NCBI RefSeq assembly: GCF_024362695.1
Contig: NC_065408.1
Coordinates: 17,171,518-17,235,517, forward strand
DNA: 64,000 nt
Reading direction: 5' to 3'
Source: Pectinophora gossypiella
Lineage: Eukaryota; Arthropoda; Insecta; Lepidoptera; Gelechiidae
Part shown: positions 11,401 to 20,100 of the stretch, one piece after another
Position numbering within the stretch: the first letter of the stretch is position 1
How the letters are laid out: each line of letters opens with the position of its first letter
Notes under the pieces: model-generated
What the model was told of the DNA's origin: nothing
The model's database searches: none
What the model saw: only the letters and a program-made list of their open reading frames with translations
Position numbers and translations under genes: made by a program

Positions 11401-12133
11401 CCCAGTCTGCTTTCTTAAAATTTCTTTTGATACTCGGCTTTAATGTAGAATTTATAGATGTTGATAATTTAATCATTTTGTGGTCGCTGCCTAATGTTTC
11501 GTTTAAAGTCTTAAAATTAAATTTCAATGCTATATCAGAGGAAGCTATGCATATATCTGGAGAATATTGTTGCAAAATTCCCTTCACCATCTTTAATCTG
11601 GTAGGCGAACCATCGTTTAAGGTAATTAAGTTGTTTTCAGTTATTGCATCTAAAATCTGTATCCCTCTATGATCGGTTTTCCGAGACCAATTTGAATGAT
11701 GACCATTAAAATCTCCGATTATTAAACTTTTTCTACTTACCAATGAAAACACACGATCCCAATCCTGAACTCTTGTGTAAACAGAAGATGGACAATAAAC
11801 TGATAAAACGTTCTCTAGTACGCCACAATTATGTAATTTTACATGTAAAAGTTGAATTTCCGGATTGCAACCTTGAATTCTACACAGTTGAGCTTTTACA
11901 GACTTATGGATTATCACGGCTATGCCACCATATGAATCGCCTCGATCGCACCTAAAAATATTGTAATTTTTAATTCTTAACTGTTTATCATCACCTAACC
12001 ACGTCTCGCATACAGAAGCAATGTGGATCTTTTCCTGTATTAATATGTTTTCAAAGTCAATAAGTTTCGGAGTAATACTCTGCGCATTCCACTGAAGTAT
12101 ATTCAAACTAATAATTTTAGGTCTATTATCCAT
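8420..12133 (-). CDS. LINE ORF2: endonuclease, reverse transcriptase, RNase H
   Basis: A 1237-aa polyprotein that nicks the target DNA and copies the element RNA at the nick. The apurinic-type endonuclease spans about residues 10-222: LQWNAQ at 13-18, the catalytic Glu in CETW near 42-45, GDFNGHH at 140-146 and SDH at 216-218. The reverse transcriptase spans about 470-740: GFRKGRS at 531-537, FIDIDSAY at 563-570, RGLAQGDPLSPLLFN at 619-633, and the catalytic YADD at 651-654. RNase H is at about 950-1075, with the carboxylates seen in TDGS (Asp955), YAEL (Glu990), SDSK (Asp1014) and EQAD (Asp1070). A C-terminal Cys/His cluster (CSEC, then HILMEC) follows. Its ATG overlaps the ORF1 stop by 8 nt (ATGGATAA), which suggests translation by termination and reinitiation. 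No internal stop or frameshift is present. This is I-factor-like length and order. Confidence 0.93.
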   Translation of the reverse strand: MDNRPKIISLNILQWNAQSITPKLIDFENILIQEKIHIASVCETWLGDDKQLRIKNYNIFRCDRGDSYGGIAVIIHKSVKAQLCRIQGCNPEIQLLHVKLHNCGVLENVLSVYCPSSVYTRVQDWDRVFSLVSRKSLIIGDFNGHHSNWSRKTDHRGIQILDAITENNLITLNDGSPTRLKMVKGILQQYSPDICIASSDIALKFNFKTLNETLGSDHKMIKLSTSINSTLKPSIKRNFKKADWEKYTNILEKMYSDFSIPDDLQKAYDKFIDYINIAAELTIPLVIVNPDPSNIFSPKPYWQVSLSKAVAERRLALATFRRNPTPRNSNILKEKIREAQSLIRKEKTKNWQSFCSSLNHLSSASEVWYKMKWIKGIRSSNQYIDENRAYQLLRSLTPDSVNPETPSFRSCNDKLETKITTSELEHSIHSKNTSPGSDGISYLMIKKLPKNGRHLLLEIYNRFYQLGMVPKQWREISIVAIPKPGRDQSSLSSLRPISLISCLCKIFHSILNNRLEWFCEKNDVFSASTTGFRKGRSTLDNLTSLVCKILLGFSENKATIGCFIDIDSAYNNIDILTLLRIMDSLGVGSRVCVYLWNFLKERNLKIQVGYSYITRRANRGLAQGDPLSPLLFNIVTNRIAKYIKNICVSQYADDFVLYTTCADIYDGTHRLQTALKTLSRLLLEIGLEISPTKTKVCLFKRGFRREAIKLFFNDQILESVDSVKYLGVWLDYSLKWSKHINETREKTLKFLNILKVLAGPGWGVHPTHLRRLYLALIRSRLDYASFLYDHSAKTHLTKLDKVQNQCLRVIGGFIRTTPLHVMECELHIPPLFIRRRYLASKFWLKCKSFRYNEIIDLLEHLQNLCCTLYYWRKKRIPILVAVHESLNNLPIHRSVQLEMFALDTWVSNVDLSDSIISGIFDIKQGKRNYSVTHLNNTCNQYILEKYYGYYQIFTDGSKDFDMVGAAFYDPQSNVSCKLKVNSNISIMYAELIAISEALAYINSVDANKFAILSDSKSALQHLTRCASKNRCVPIAYSIIDSIRKLRLTNKIVTLQWIPAHIGLTGNEQADLLAKQAAVDGDDYNCLPLFSELLYIPRKACYTKWREYFDERSLTKGIWYKTLQPSIPSYSWYEGVDMCRKEIVTAFRLRSGHFPLNSFAYLMGKVQSSKCSECDVIEDTFHILMECDRNEAERVTLFLQNNYIRNNLGLCNSILAFPTSVEARGLFRVVQKGVERRS

Positions 12134-13679
12134 TTAAATAATCTAAAATAAACTTTAAGGTCGGCCAATCTGCAATATTATCTACCATTACTAAAATGAT
12201 CCACTCCACACAACATTTGATCACGTTACGAACTTTTTCTTGCATATTAACTCCTCTTAAAAATATTATATCTTTCAATCTGAGTAAAAGCTCGCTGAAC
12301 GATATGTTTTTAGTTGGGGCAGCGTCGTCTGTATCCATATGCACTTCTCTTCTACGATACTCTCTGTCTCTTGTTTCTTCCTTTATTTCATAAAGTATCT
12401 CATCGGTGACTTGTGGTTCTGGTCTCAATGAGTTTGACTCCTTGTTTTTATTCTTTTTCGGTTTAGAATAGTTTAATATTTGATCCGTGTGAATATCCGC
12501 TTTAACTTTAACAATTTCGGCGTAGGTATGAGTTCTTCTATTTGTTTGTTCATCTTCCATTGGAATGGGGAATGGGGACAAGATTTCACGAGTATCAGGT
12601 AGCATAGGCGCTATAGTACCGGTCTCTGGAAAAATCTCCGTAACCTCTTCTCGTTCCGGTGAGAGTGAGACATACATCATGCTGGCTCGTCTATATGTAC
12701 AATTAAACTGTGACATAATATCACGGATCTTTTTTTCTTTAATATAAGTGGGACAATTTTTTGATAGTGACATATGGTTTCCCCGACAATTAACACATTT
12801 AAATATTCTGGTTTCACAATTGGCGTGATTACCACCACATTTTGGGCAAACAACATTACTTGACGGGCATCTACTAGCTGTGTGACCCAGCTTCCAGCAT
12901 CGTGAACATTGAGAAACAGGAAATACAAATGGATCGATTTGAATACGTAATTTATCCACATAAACATAAGGTGGCAGATATGAACCCTTAAAACACAATC
13001 GAACAGTTTCACTTGGTACCCATTCTCCTTCTGCATTATGCCGTTTCAAACGCATCACTGATGTTAAAATTCCTTGTTTTTCGCATGATATCTGCGCTAA
13101 TATTTCTTCGTCCGATAAGTCCGGATCGACGTTTCTGATCGTACCATAGGAAAAACTAACTTCTAAAGGTCTTTGAAATCTCCATTCTTTGTCAGAAAGC
13201 TCTTTACAATTGATTAATCTGTCCAAACATGCTTCATTCTCAACTTCAACGCGAATTTTGTATGGGTTCAAATATTTAATTTTCAATATTTCCACAATAT
13301 CCAATTCCTTAAATAGTTTTGCCAGGGCGAACTGCTTGGGTAGCTTGTCCTTACATGATATATAAACTTCGATTTTATCTTTCTTTTTCATTTTCTTCTC
13401 CTTTGATACCACTGTCCATTCATCATCTTCACCATTATCCCTCTCTCTCTTTTTAGGCTTGGTATCCATTACTTCATCTTCTTTGGAAAGCGAGTGTTCA
13501 TTCTTTTTTCCACATAACTCCTGTATAAAATCCTCCGTATGTTGTAAATAATCATACACATCAATATTACTACTCGTCGTAGATTTTGCTCCCGCAGTCG
13601 ACTCACTACCGGTGTTCATACTGCCCCGTGCAAATTGGTCTTCCATTACGACGTAATAGGGCTTGTTATCAACTAACAA
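12126..13679 (-). CDS. LINE ORF1: gag-like nucleic-acid-binding protein
   Basis: A 517-aa protein expected to coat the element RNA and form the ribonucleoprotein. The N-terminus (1-110) is acidic/basic low complexity with a KKRER and KKMKKK stretch that could act in nuclear targeting. Residues 110-250 look like a folded domain. Three adjacent Cys/His knuckles follow: C258-C261-H266-C271 (CX2CX4HX4C), C278-C281-H285-C288 and C295-C298-H302-C309. This triple arrangement is usual for ORF1 of I, R1 and Jockey-type LINEs. The start at 13679 gives the longest frame, but a second Met at residue 12 is equally possible. ORF2 begins inside its last codons. It is intact. It could be confused only with ORF1 of neighbouring LINE clades. 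Confidence 0.88.
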   Translation of the reverse strand: MLVDNKPYYVVMEDQFARGSMNTGSESTAGAKSTTSSNIDVYDYLQHTEDFIQELCGKKNEHSLSKEDEVMDTKPKKRERDNGEDDEWTVVSKEKKMKKKDKIEVYISCKDKLPKQFALAKLFKELDIVEILKIKYLNPYKIRVEVENEACLDRLINCKELSDKEWRFQRPLEVSFSYGTIRNVDPDLSDEEILAQISCEKQGILTSVMRLKRHNAEGEWVPSETVRLCFKGSYLPPYVYVDKLRIQIDPFVFPVSQCSRCWKLGHTASRCPSSNVVCPKCGGNHANCETRIFKCVNCRGNHMSLSKNCPTYIKEKKIRDIMSQFNCTYRRASMMYVSLSPEREEVTEIFPETGTIAPMLPDTREILSPFPIPMEDEQTNRRTHTYAEIVKVKADIHTDQILNYSKPKKNKNKESNSLRPEPQVTDEILYEIKEETRDREYRRREVHMDTDDAAPTKNISFSELLLRLKDIIFLRGVNMQEKVRNVIKCCVEWIILVMVDNIADWPTLKFILDYLNG

Positions 13680-13837
13680 CTATTTACATCGCGCGTAATA
13701 GGTGCGATAAAACACAATAAGCCGACCGGCCGGTCAGTAGGTACCTACGGCCGACCGGTTTCAATGAAGAACTCAACAGGAAAATGCACCCGATTACAAT
13801 AAACACAACCGCTTCGCTCGAATACCGACGCGAGAAT
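13680..13837 (-). promoter_or_regulatory. LINE 5' UTR with GC-rich hairpin; presumed internal promoter
   Basis: This is the 158-nt leader between the target-site duplication and ORF1. LINEs of this type carry their promoter here; that role is inferred. At 13721-13758 there is a strong inverted repeat: CCGACCGGCCGGTC, the perfect palindrome GTAGGTACCTAC, then GGCCGACCGG. It could fold in RNA or bind a dimeric factor. Confidence 0.5.
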
Positions 13838-13984
13838 GAAAGTTTTACTTTCTATTTACTCAGAATTATTATGAGCTGAATCATCCCCTTTAGTATTCGA
13901 TACGGTGTCACTAAGACCCTGTGTGGGGTGTGGCTCAGTACAGTTAGTGGAGAATAAAGTTGTATTGATAGAAAATGTTACATT

Positions 13985-14095
13985 CAGTTTATTTGGTTAG
14001 GCTCTGTTGTTCCGTGGCTTGCCTGTGAGCAGGGAGTGTTGGTTCAATCCCCGGTACTGGACTTGCACCAATGAGCTTTTTATTACGGGGTATAA
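13985..14095 (+). mobile_element. SINE family I head fragment
   Basis: The B-box-like GGTTCAATCCCCGGTACTGG, then ACTTGCACCAATGAG, is the tRNA-related start of the family at 34443-34665. The body is missing. Confidence 0.55.
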
Positions 14096-14238
14096 AGCGA
14101 CTCGACGCCGCCAGTTTTTATCTTTAAAAATAATATTTTTATTCTTTCGTCATCTGATGATACAACAGGTTACTCAAAAAGTTCAGAGTTTCTATTACAA
14201 ACATCTTTTATGTACTATAGTTATAAATGCAGATGACT

Positions 14239-14324
14239 GTACCAACAAAAAGTAAATATTGCGAGCATTTAATTGGATTTATAATTATTAAGGTACTTTC
14301 TTATATTTATACATTTATGAGCTT
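14239..14324 (-). repeat. right arm of the 86-bp perfect inverted repeat
   Basis: The reverse complement of 7970-8055, from GTACCAACAAAAAGTAAATA to TTATACATTTATGAGCTT. See the left arm for the interpretation. Confidence 0.85.
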
Positions 14325-14764
14325 TCTATGTTCTGGATTACTTAAGTATCAAAATAAAACTACAAACCAGGTTAATATTTTCACCACGTAATGAACCAAG
14401 TAACCTTTCTACTTCATTTAGCCAAAGCCAGGAGCTATAGGGCAATCATAAATGAAATATTTTCTCATATAAATTAAACCGAACTATATTTCTCATTAAC
14501 TATTTGGCTTAACCACAGAGCAATGAATTAGTTTCGCTCGTGCGCTACTAGACGCTCCTTTATTATTTATTTATTTATTTGTACTCAATAAAAAAAGACA
14601 CAAGGAACATACAAAAAACAGATAGTACAGATCAGCTTATCTCTAAACAAAGAGATATTTACCTTACCTTACCTTTATGTTGATTACAGAATTTACGTCC
14701 CAAGTATAAAGCTTTATAATATTTCTGATGATAAATTTGCTTTCACTCTCTGCTATGTACAGTC
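14325..14764. other. no gene; possible LINE tail near 14560
   Basis: TTATTTATTTATTTATTTGT at about 14563, followed by ACTCAATAAAAAAAGACACA, looks like the start of a minus-strand LINE 3' tail. Otherwise nothing recognisable. Confidence 0.35.
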
Positions 14765-14945
14765 AAAGAGCAAAAGTACAGTCACTGAGTCCAGCGAATT
14801 ATGCAAACAGTGGTGAAATTATGAATCATTAGTTGTAATAATTATAAAATTTATGTTTTTTTAGGTGTTTTTGGTCTATTACAGAAACGTCTTAAGTGCA
14901 ACCAGTTAATTTTTTACTTTGCAAGAAACTGAAATTTTGCAGCTT
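14765..14945 (-). repeat. dispersed repeat L, inverted copy
   Basis: The reverse complement of 4925-5125 with scattered changes (AAACAGTGGTGAAATTATGA, TTTGGTCTATTACAG, TTGCAAGAAACTG). Confidence 0.65.
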
Positions 14946-15039
14946 ATCGTGAATTAAATTACCATTGCTATTGAAAAGTTTATTAAACAAGGCTCTGACT
15001 TAAAACTTTACCCAACTCTATTGACATTACAAGACGTGA

Positions 15040-15184
15040 GTTGTGTAGTATTCCTTTCCACTTTTTGCGTGGAAGAAATTGCTGATTAGCAATAAGCCCG
15101 CCAGATTGTACTGTATCTATCATATATTTGTGTAAATTTGTTTTGTATGTTGTGTGCAATCAAGTATATTTGATTTGATTTGAT
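15040..15184 (+). mobile_element. LINE 3' end, CR1/Jockey-like tail
   Basis: GGAAGAAATTGCTGATTAGC, then AATAAGCCCGCC, and a terminal TTTGATTTGATTTGATTG repeat. The same 3' UTR is at 44620-44761. Confidence 0.7.
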
Positions 15185-15962
15185 TGTTCGTCTCTAGACG
15201 CGACGAGCGTAACTTAGTTCCGTACTCTGTAGGCTACATTTTTTTTATATCTAAATCATAACGGGACTTGCCTTAATTACTCGTAAACTGAGTACGTAAT
15301 AAATCATTGTAATAGTTTAGTAAAGAGCCAATCAAGGGTACATTAGTTATGAATGATATATTAAGAGTAAAAAGTCTTTAAGTTTACCGGCCATTGTTGT
15401 TTTAAGTATTTACTTTCTATGTAAGTGATTTATGGTTTTTTTTATCACCAATTCGTAATGAATGTGGGCATGTGGCTGAGTAAGTGTAACTATGTTTACC
15501 TAGGTACTGAAAAAATATATTTTTTTGAATTCAAATTTTGAATTAGGATTCCACTATCTTCAAGTCCAAAGAGAGGGATGGCGATTCAAATGAAAATAAA
15601 TGGAAAAAATCAACACACCTGAGACACGTAGGATTTTTCCTTCCAGCTGATTTAGCAGAAGAGCTGGAAAACAAAGGGTCTAGTCGTATTTCAGCCAGAC
15701 ATACACTGCCCGCGCTTCGTCAGCACTTTTGTTTTCTTGCTTCTACTTGATTAACTATTGATTCTCTTTTTTCGTAGACATTTTTGAAGCTACTTATTTT
15801 TTATTTGTTTTGAACGGGCTGCTTGCTTCTTAGTCCGATCATTTAGACCAATTTTCATAAATACCCTCTCTCTCTCTCTGTATGATTTCTCGCCCAACTT
15901 TATCCCTCGCCCTATTAATATGTATAATTTGTTGTCTTATGCAGATTCCCCTTTTATAGATA
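15185..15962. other. no recognisable feature
   Basis: AT-rich flank upstream of the Gypsy element with a short TCTCTCTCTCTC run at about 15868. No gene seen. Confidence 0.4.
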
Positions 15963-16153
15963 TGTGGGCTCATGTCAATGAACTTTATTGAGATCACAAT
16001 CAATGTTAATATATTTACAATAAATTACTTCAGTCTTTCCTGTTCACTCATCGCAATCAGTTGTTTTATTCCAAACTCCACAGCTAGCAATTATCGATAC
16101 ACTTCACACATACATTCGTAGTTACTTATACTTAGTAGGTATACTTACCTATA
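15963..16153 (+). repeat. 5' LTR (191 bp)
   Basis: It starts TGTGGGCTCATGTCAATG and ends ACTTACCTATA. It contains AATAAA at 16019-16024 and an initiator-like TCAGT just after it. It carries the promoter for the element RNA. Confidence 0.93.
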
Positions 16154-16155
16154 AC

Positions 16156-16167
16156 TGGTGACCCCGA
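16156..16167 (+). other. primer-binding site, tRNA-Trp type
   Basis: TGGTGACCCCGA, two bases after the LTR, complementary to the CCA end of animal tRNA-Trp. This primes minus-strand DNA synthesis. Confidence 0.75.
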
Positions 16168-16306
16168 TATTTTTGTTCGCGCCGCGTGTTACCGTTGCGT
16201 GTGATTTTAGTGTCGCGGAGACTGCACTGCACAACCTAATCAGCCTTCCACAAGCGGAAATCCCTGATCTGGTTTTCAAGAGGCACATAGTCTCCTTCAC
16301 GACACT

Positions 16307-17134
16307 ATGCCAGTAGATTGCGACGGCGAAGGAAACGGTGGCTGTCCCGGTGCAGGCGCCGAACTGGCAGCACTAGGCATCACGTCGAAGCTCCCAGAGT
16401 TTTGGACGGAAATGCCAAGGGTGTGGTTCGCGCAGTTCGAAACAATTATGGCTCCGCAAAAACAAGGTGACGAAGCAAAGTACGGCCTTGTCATATCCAA
16501 ACTCGGCAAGGATGCGGTAAAGCAAGTGACGGACATCATTGTCTCCCCACCGGACACACATAAATATAACGCCATAAAGGAAAGACTCCTAGCTGTGTAT
16601 GAAGAATCGGCTGAGCGGCAGTTCCAGAGGTTGGTTAGTGAAGTAGAGCTAGGCGATCAGAAACCGTCACAACTGTTGAGACGTATGAGAGACCTGGCGA
16701 GAAATAGTCACGTGACTGAGAAAGCTCTACATAACCTCTGGATATCGAGACTGCCAGATCACGTACGAGCTGTTTTGATGGTAAGCCAAGATCAGAAACT
16801 TGACAATTTGGCAGCCATAGCCGACAAGATAATGGAAGGAAGATCAGCCGAGGTATCAGAAATAGCCGCCGGCCAACCACAGATTATGACAGAGCTGCTG
16901 AATCAAATCAGTAAACTAACCATGGAGGTAGCAGCCCTAAAGTCAAACATGCACCGACGAGAGCAACATCGAGACTACGGGCGCAACCGAAGTCGCTCAC
17001 GCCCTAGGTCCATCTCCCGCCCAAGGATAACGCCTGACAACCCCAAGTGGTTATGTAAATATCACCTGCGGTACAGACATCGTGCACGCAACTGCGAATC
17101 GCCGTGCAATTGGAGAAAACAGTCGGAAAACTAG
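16307..17134 (+). CDS. gag: gag of the Gypsy element, with CHCC finger
   Basis: A 275-aa structural polyprotein. Residues 27-200 have the helical capsid pattern of Ty3/Gypsy Gag (FWTEMPRVWFAQFE near 32-45, then YNAIKERLLAVY at 87-98). A short Arg/Ser-rich linker (226-240) leads to the finger C250-X2-H253-X9-C263-X3-C267. This is not the common CCHC knuckle but the CHCC form known from the CsRn1 clade. The start at 16307 is the first ATG after the primer site. The last 31 nt overlap pol, which lies in the -1 frame. No protease is fused here; it begins pol. Confidence 0.9.
   Translation: MPVDCDGEGNGGCPGAGAELAALGITSKLPEFWTEMPRVWFAQFETIMAPQKQGDEAKYGLVISKLGKDAVKQVTDIIVSPPDTHKYNAIKERLLAVYEESAERQFQRLVSEVELGDQKPSQLLRRMRDLARNSHVTEKALHNLWISRLPDHVRAVLMVSQDQKLDNLAAIADKIMEGRSAEVSEIAAGQPQIMTELLNQISKLTMEVAALKSNMHRREQHRDYGRNRSRSRPRSISRPRITPDNPKWLCKYHLRYRHRARNCESPCNWRKQSEN
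17104..17134 (+). promoter_or_regulatory. gag-pol overlap, candidate -1 frameshift site
   Basis: gag stops at 17132-17134 (TAG). pol is open in the -1 frame through this overlap. GGAAAAC directly before the stop is a plausible but non-canonical slippery sequence. A structure downstream has not been computed. Confidence 0.45.
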
Positions 17135-20100
17135 GTTCGGCGTTGACAGAGGCGGCCGTCAGCGCTATTTTACCATCAAACCGCCTATGCGTTACCGACC
17201 GCAAAAGTGGGTACCGTTTCTTGGTTGATACCGGCGCTAATATATCAGCAATACCCAAAAAAGGAAACAAATCACTAGCCGATAATATGTACAAAGTATA
17301 CGCGGCAAACGGTACACAAATCAAAACATATGGTGATAAAACGCTGACACTAAACTTGAATTTGAGACGGCCTTATACTTGGACTTTCATCGTCGCAGAT
17401 ATTACACAACCAATTTTGGGAGCCGATTTTCTGGAAAAGCACAACATTTTAGTGGATATTAGAAACAAACGACTGATAGACGGCACAACTGGGCTTCTCA
17501 CAAACGCAAAGTTAATGAACTCAGGTGCACCGACACTCCGAACTGTGAAATTAACTGAACCATACGCAGACATACTGGAGCACTATCCAAACATATTGAA
17601 GCCACTAAACGCACTGATACAGCCAAAACACAACGTGGTTCATCAAATCATTACTGAGGGACACCCTGTATTTAGCAAGTCAAGACCACTACCAGCCGAT
17701 AGATACATGAGAGTAAAAAAAGAGATAGAACACATGCTACAAACTGGCATTTGTAGACCATCAATGAGCCCGTGGGCCAGCCCATTACACGTTGCAAAAA
17801 AGAAAAATGGCGAACTACGATTATGTGGTGACTACAGGAGACTAAACACCATAACAGTTCCAGATCGCTATCCGATACCAAGAATTTTAGACTTCGTCAA
17901 CCTGCTACCCGGAACAACTATTTATTCAAGAATCGACCTTCAACGGGCCTATAATCAAATCCCAGTACAAGAAGTTGAAAAAACCGCAGTAATCACACCA
18001 TTCGGCTTATTCGAATTTCCTAGAATGCCGTTTGGTTTACGCAACGCGGGACAAACGTTCGTGAGATTCCTGAACGCAGTATTAGCAGGACTCGATTTCA
18101 TCTTCACCTACATAGATGACATATTAGTAGCATCAAAATCGCAAGAAGAACATCGACGTCATTTACACGAAGTATTCAAGCGATTAGACGAGCACGGTAT
18201 CGCAATAAATCGAGCCAAGTGCGAATTAGGTAAAAACGAAATAGAATTCCTTGGATATCAAATAACACAAGACGGCATCAAACCACTACCAGAGAAAGTT
18301 GAAGCGATAAACAAGTATCCGAGACCCAAAATTGTACAAGAATTGAGAAGATTTTTAGGCATGATAAATTTTTACAGAAGAAACATCCCCAAAGCAGCAC
18401 AATATCAAGCACGCTTAAATAAATATCTAATCGGCTCAAAGAAAAACGACAAGTCAGAAATAAACTGGACACCTGACGCAATCGAGGCATTCGAAGGGTG
18501 CAAGGCAAGCCTAAGTAACGCCGTCACTCTGACGTCACCATCAATACATGCACCACTATCGCTTATGACAGACGCGTCACAGACTTGCGTGGGCGCTGTA
18601 TTGCAACAGAAAGAAAACAGAACTTGGAAGCCACTCTCATTTTTCTCAAAAGGACTAAGCGAGACACAGTCAAATTACAGCACATATGATCGAGAATTAC
18701 TAGCTATATACATGGCAGTAACTCATTTCCAGCCGTATTTAGAAGGGCGAGAATTGATAATCTACACCGATCATAAGCCACTATGTCATGCGTTCACAAC
18801 AAAGCAAAACACTACCAGCAAAACGGCATCCCCGCGACGATTACGTCATCTCGAATTCATAGCGCAATTCACGACAGACATACGTTACCTAGCCGGTAAC
18901 TTGAACCCGGTAGCCGACGCACTATCGCGAGTGGAACAGATAGATTGCCCGACTCCCATAGATTGGAGCGAGATGGCAGATAGCCAACAAAGTGATATCG
19001 AACTCACTCAGCTGTTACAGAAAAACAACCTCAGCTGGAAAACTATCAGATTGAATGAGAAAAAACAACTATTTTGTGAAGACACAAAAATCAACCCACG
19101 ACCATACGTGCCGAAAACACTTCGAAAACAAGTTTTCGACACTATGCACAACATAACGCATCCAGGCGTCAGACTATCTAAGAAGATGATTACAGAACAT
19201 TACTTCTGGCCACGAATGAACACAGATATAGGAAAGTGGGCACAAGCATGTGAGGCATGTCAAAAAAGCAAAACCAATAGGCACAACGTACTCCCCATCG
19301 GCACGTTTCCGCCGACAACACGACTAGATCACGTGCACATAGACATAGTCGGCCCGCTAACGGAATCAAACGGAAATAAATACATCGTCACAATGATAGA
19401 CAGATCAACCAGATGGCCAGAAGCTGTACCAGTTTCGGATATTACCGCAAAAACAGTAGCAGAAGTCTTCTTAAATACATGGATAGCAAGATTTGGATGC
19501 CCAAGTACCATAACAACGGACCAAGGACGACAGTTTGAGTCAGACTTATTTAACGATTTGACCAAAGTACTAGGAATCAAAAGAACAAGGACAACCAGCT
19601 ATCATCCACAAGCAAACGGTTTAGTCGAACGTTGGCACAGATCAATGAAAACCGCGCTCATCGCTCGCGGAAACACCGGAAATTGGTCAAAGGAATTGCC
19701 CATAGTACTACTCGGATTACGAGCAGCACTACGCTCAAAAGAAAACATAAGTCCAGCCCAAATGTTATACGGAGCAAATATTCGTCTGCCAGGAATGATA
19801 ATCGAGCCGAAAAAGCAAGATTTATCACCAGATAGTTACGCCCAGACACTTCAAAACACTATGGCAAAAGCAACTCCATTCAACAGCGAACACAACGCCA
19901 CCAAACATAATCCGTACATACATCCACATATGAAAGATTGTCAACATGTATTTGTCAGAACCGACGCCGTTAGAAAACCTCTAACACCTACATACGAAGG
20001 CCCATACAAAGTTCTAGAGAAACACGAAAAGTTCTACAAAATACAACTACCAACGAAAACTGCAATAATTACCATCAACAGACTAAAACCTGCATACATT

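Larger units (their letters stand above)
8290..13837 (-). mobile_element. full-length I-clade-like non-LTR retrotransposon
   Basis: About 5.5 kb, oriented on the minus strand. It has a 158-nt 5' UTR, ORF1 with gag-type Cys/His knuckles, ORF2 with endonuclease, reverse transcriptase and RNase H, a short 3' UTR and a 22-T run at 8290-8311 (the poly(A) tail). The direct repeat GAAAGTTTTACTTT at 8279-8292 and 13838-13851 is the 14-bp target-site duplication (a few T are ambiguous with the tail). ORF1 plus an RNase H-bearing ORF2 is the arrangement of the I superfamily. The clade name is inference; a tree of the RT domain would decide it. Both ORFs are open from end to end, so the copy may be recent and possibly competent. 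Confidence 0.9.
8142..13918. mobile_element. MITE family M, interrupted by a full-length LINE
   Basis: The left arm (8142-8290) starts GGTATTAGGGACGCCGTAAC. The right arm ends GTCACTAAGACC at 13918. Removing the LINE and one target duplication leaves about 215 bp, close to the 212-bp uninterrupted copy at 46825-47036. The arms are complementary over about 75 bp, including AATTCAGCTCAT and ATGAGCTGAATCAT. The MITE was therefore present before the LINE inserted. Confidence 0.8.

Noticed and set aside
10335..11955. plus-strand open frames of 70-93 codons
   Set aside because: They lie antisense to ORF2 of the LINE, whose domains are unambiguous.
12677..13036. 119-aa minus-strand frame
   Set aside because: An alternative frame within ORF1; the zinc knuckles are in the ORF1 frame.
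13680..13837. rRNA or other structured non-coding RNA gene at the GC-rich palindrome
   Set aside because: The stretch lies exactly between the LINE target duplication and ORF1, so it is the LINE leader.
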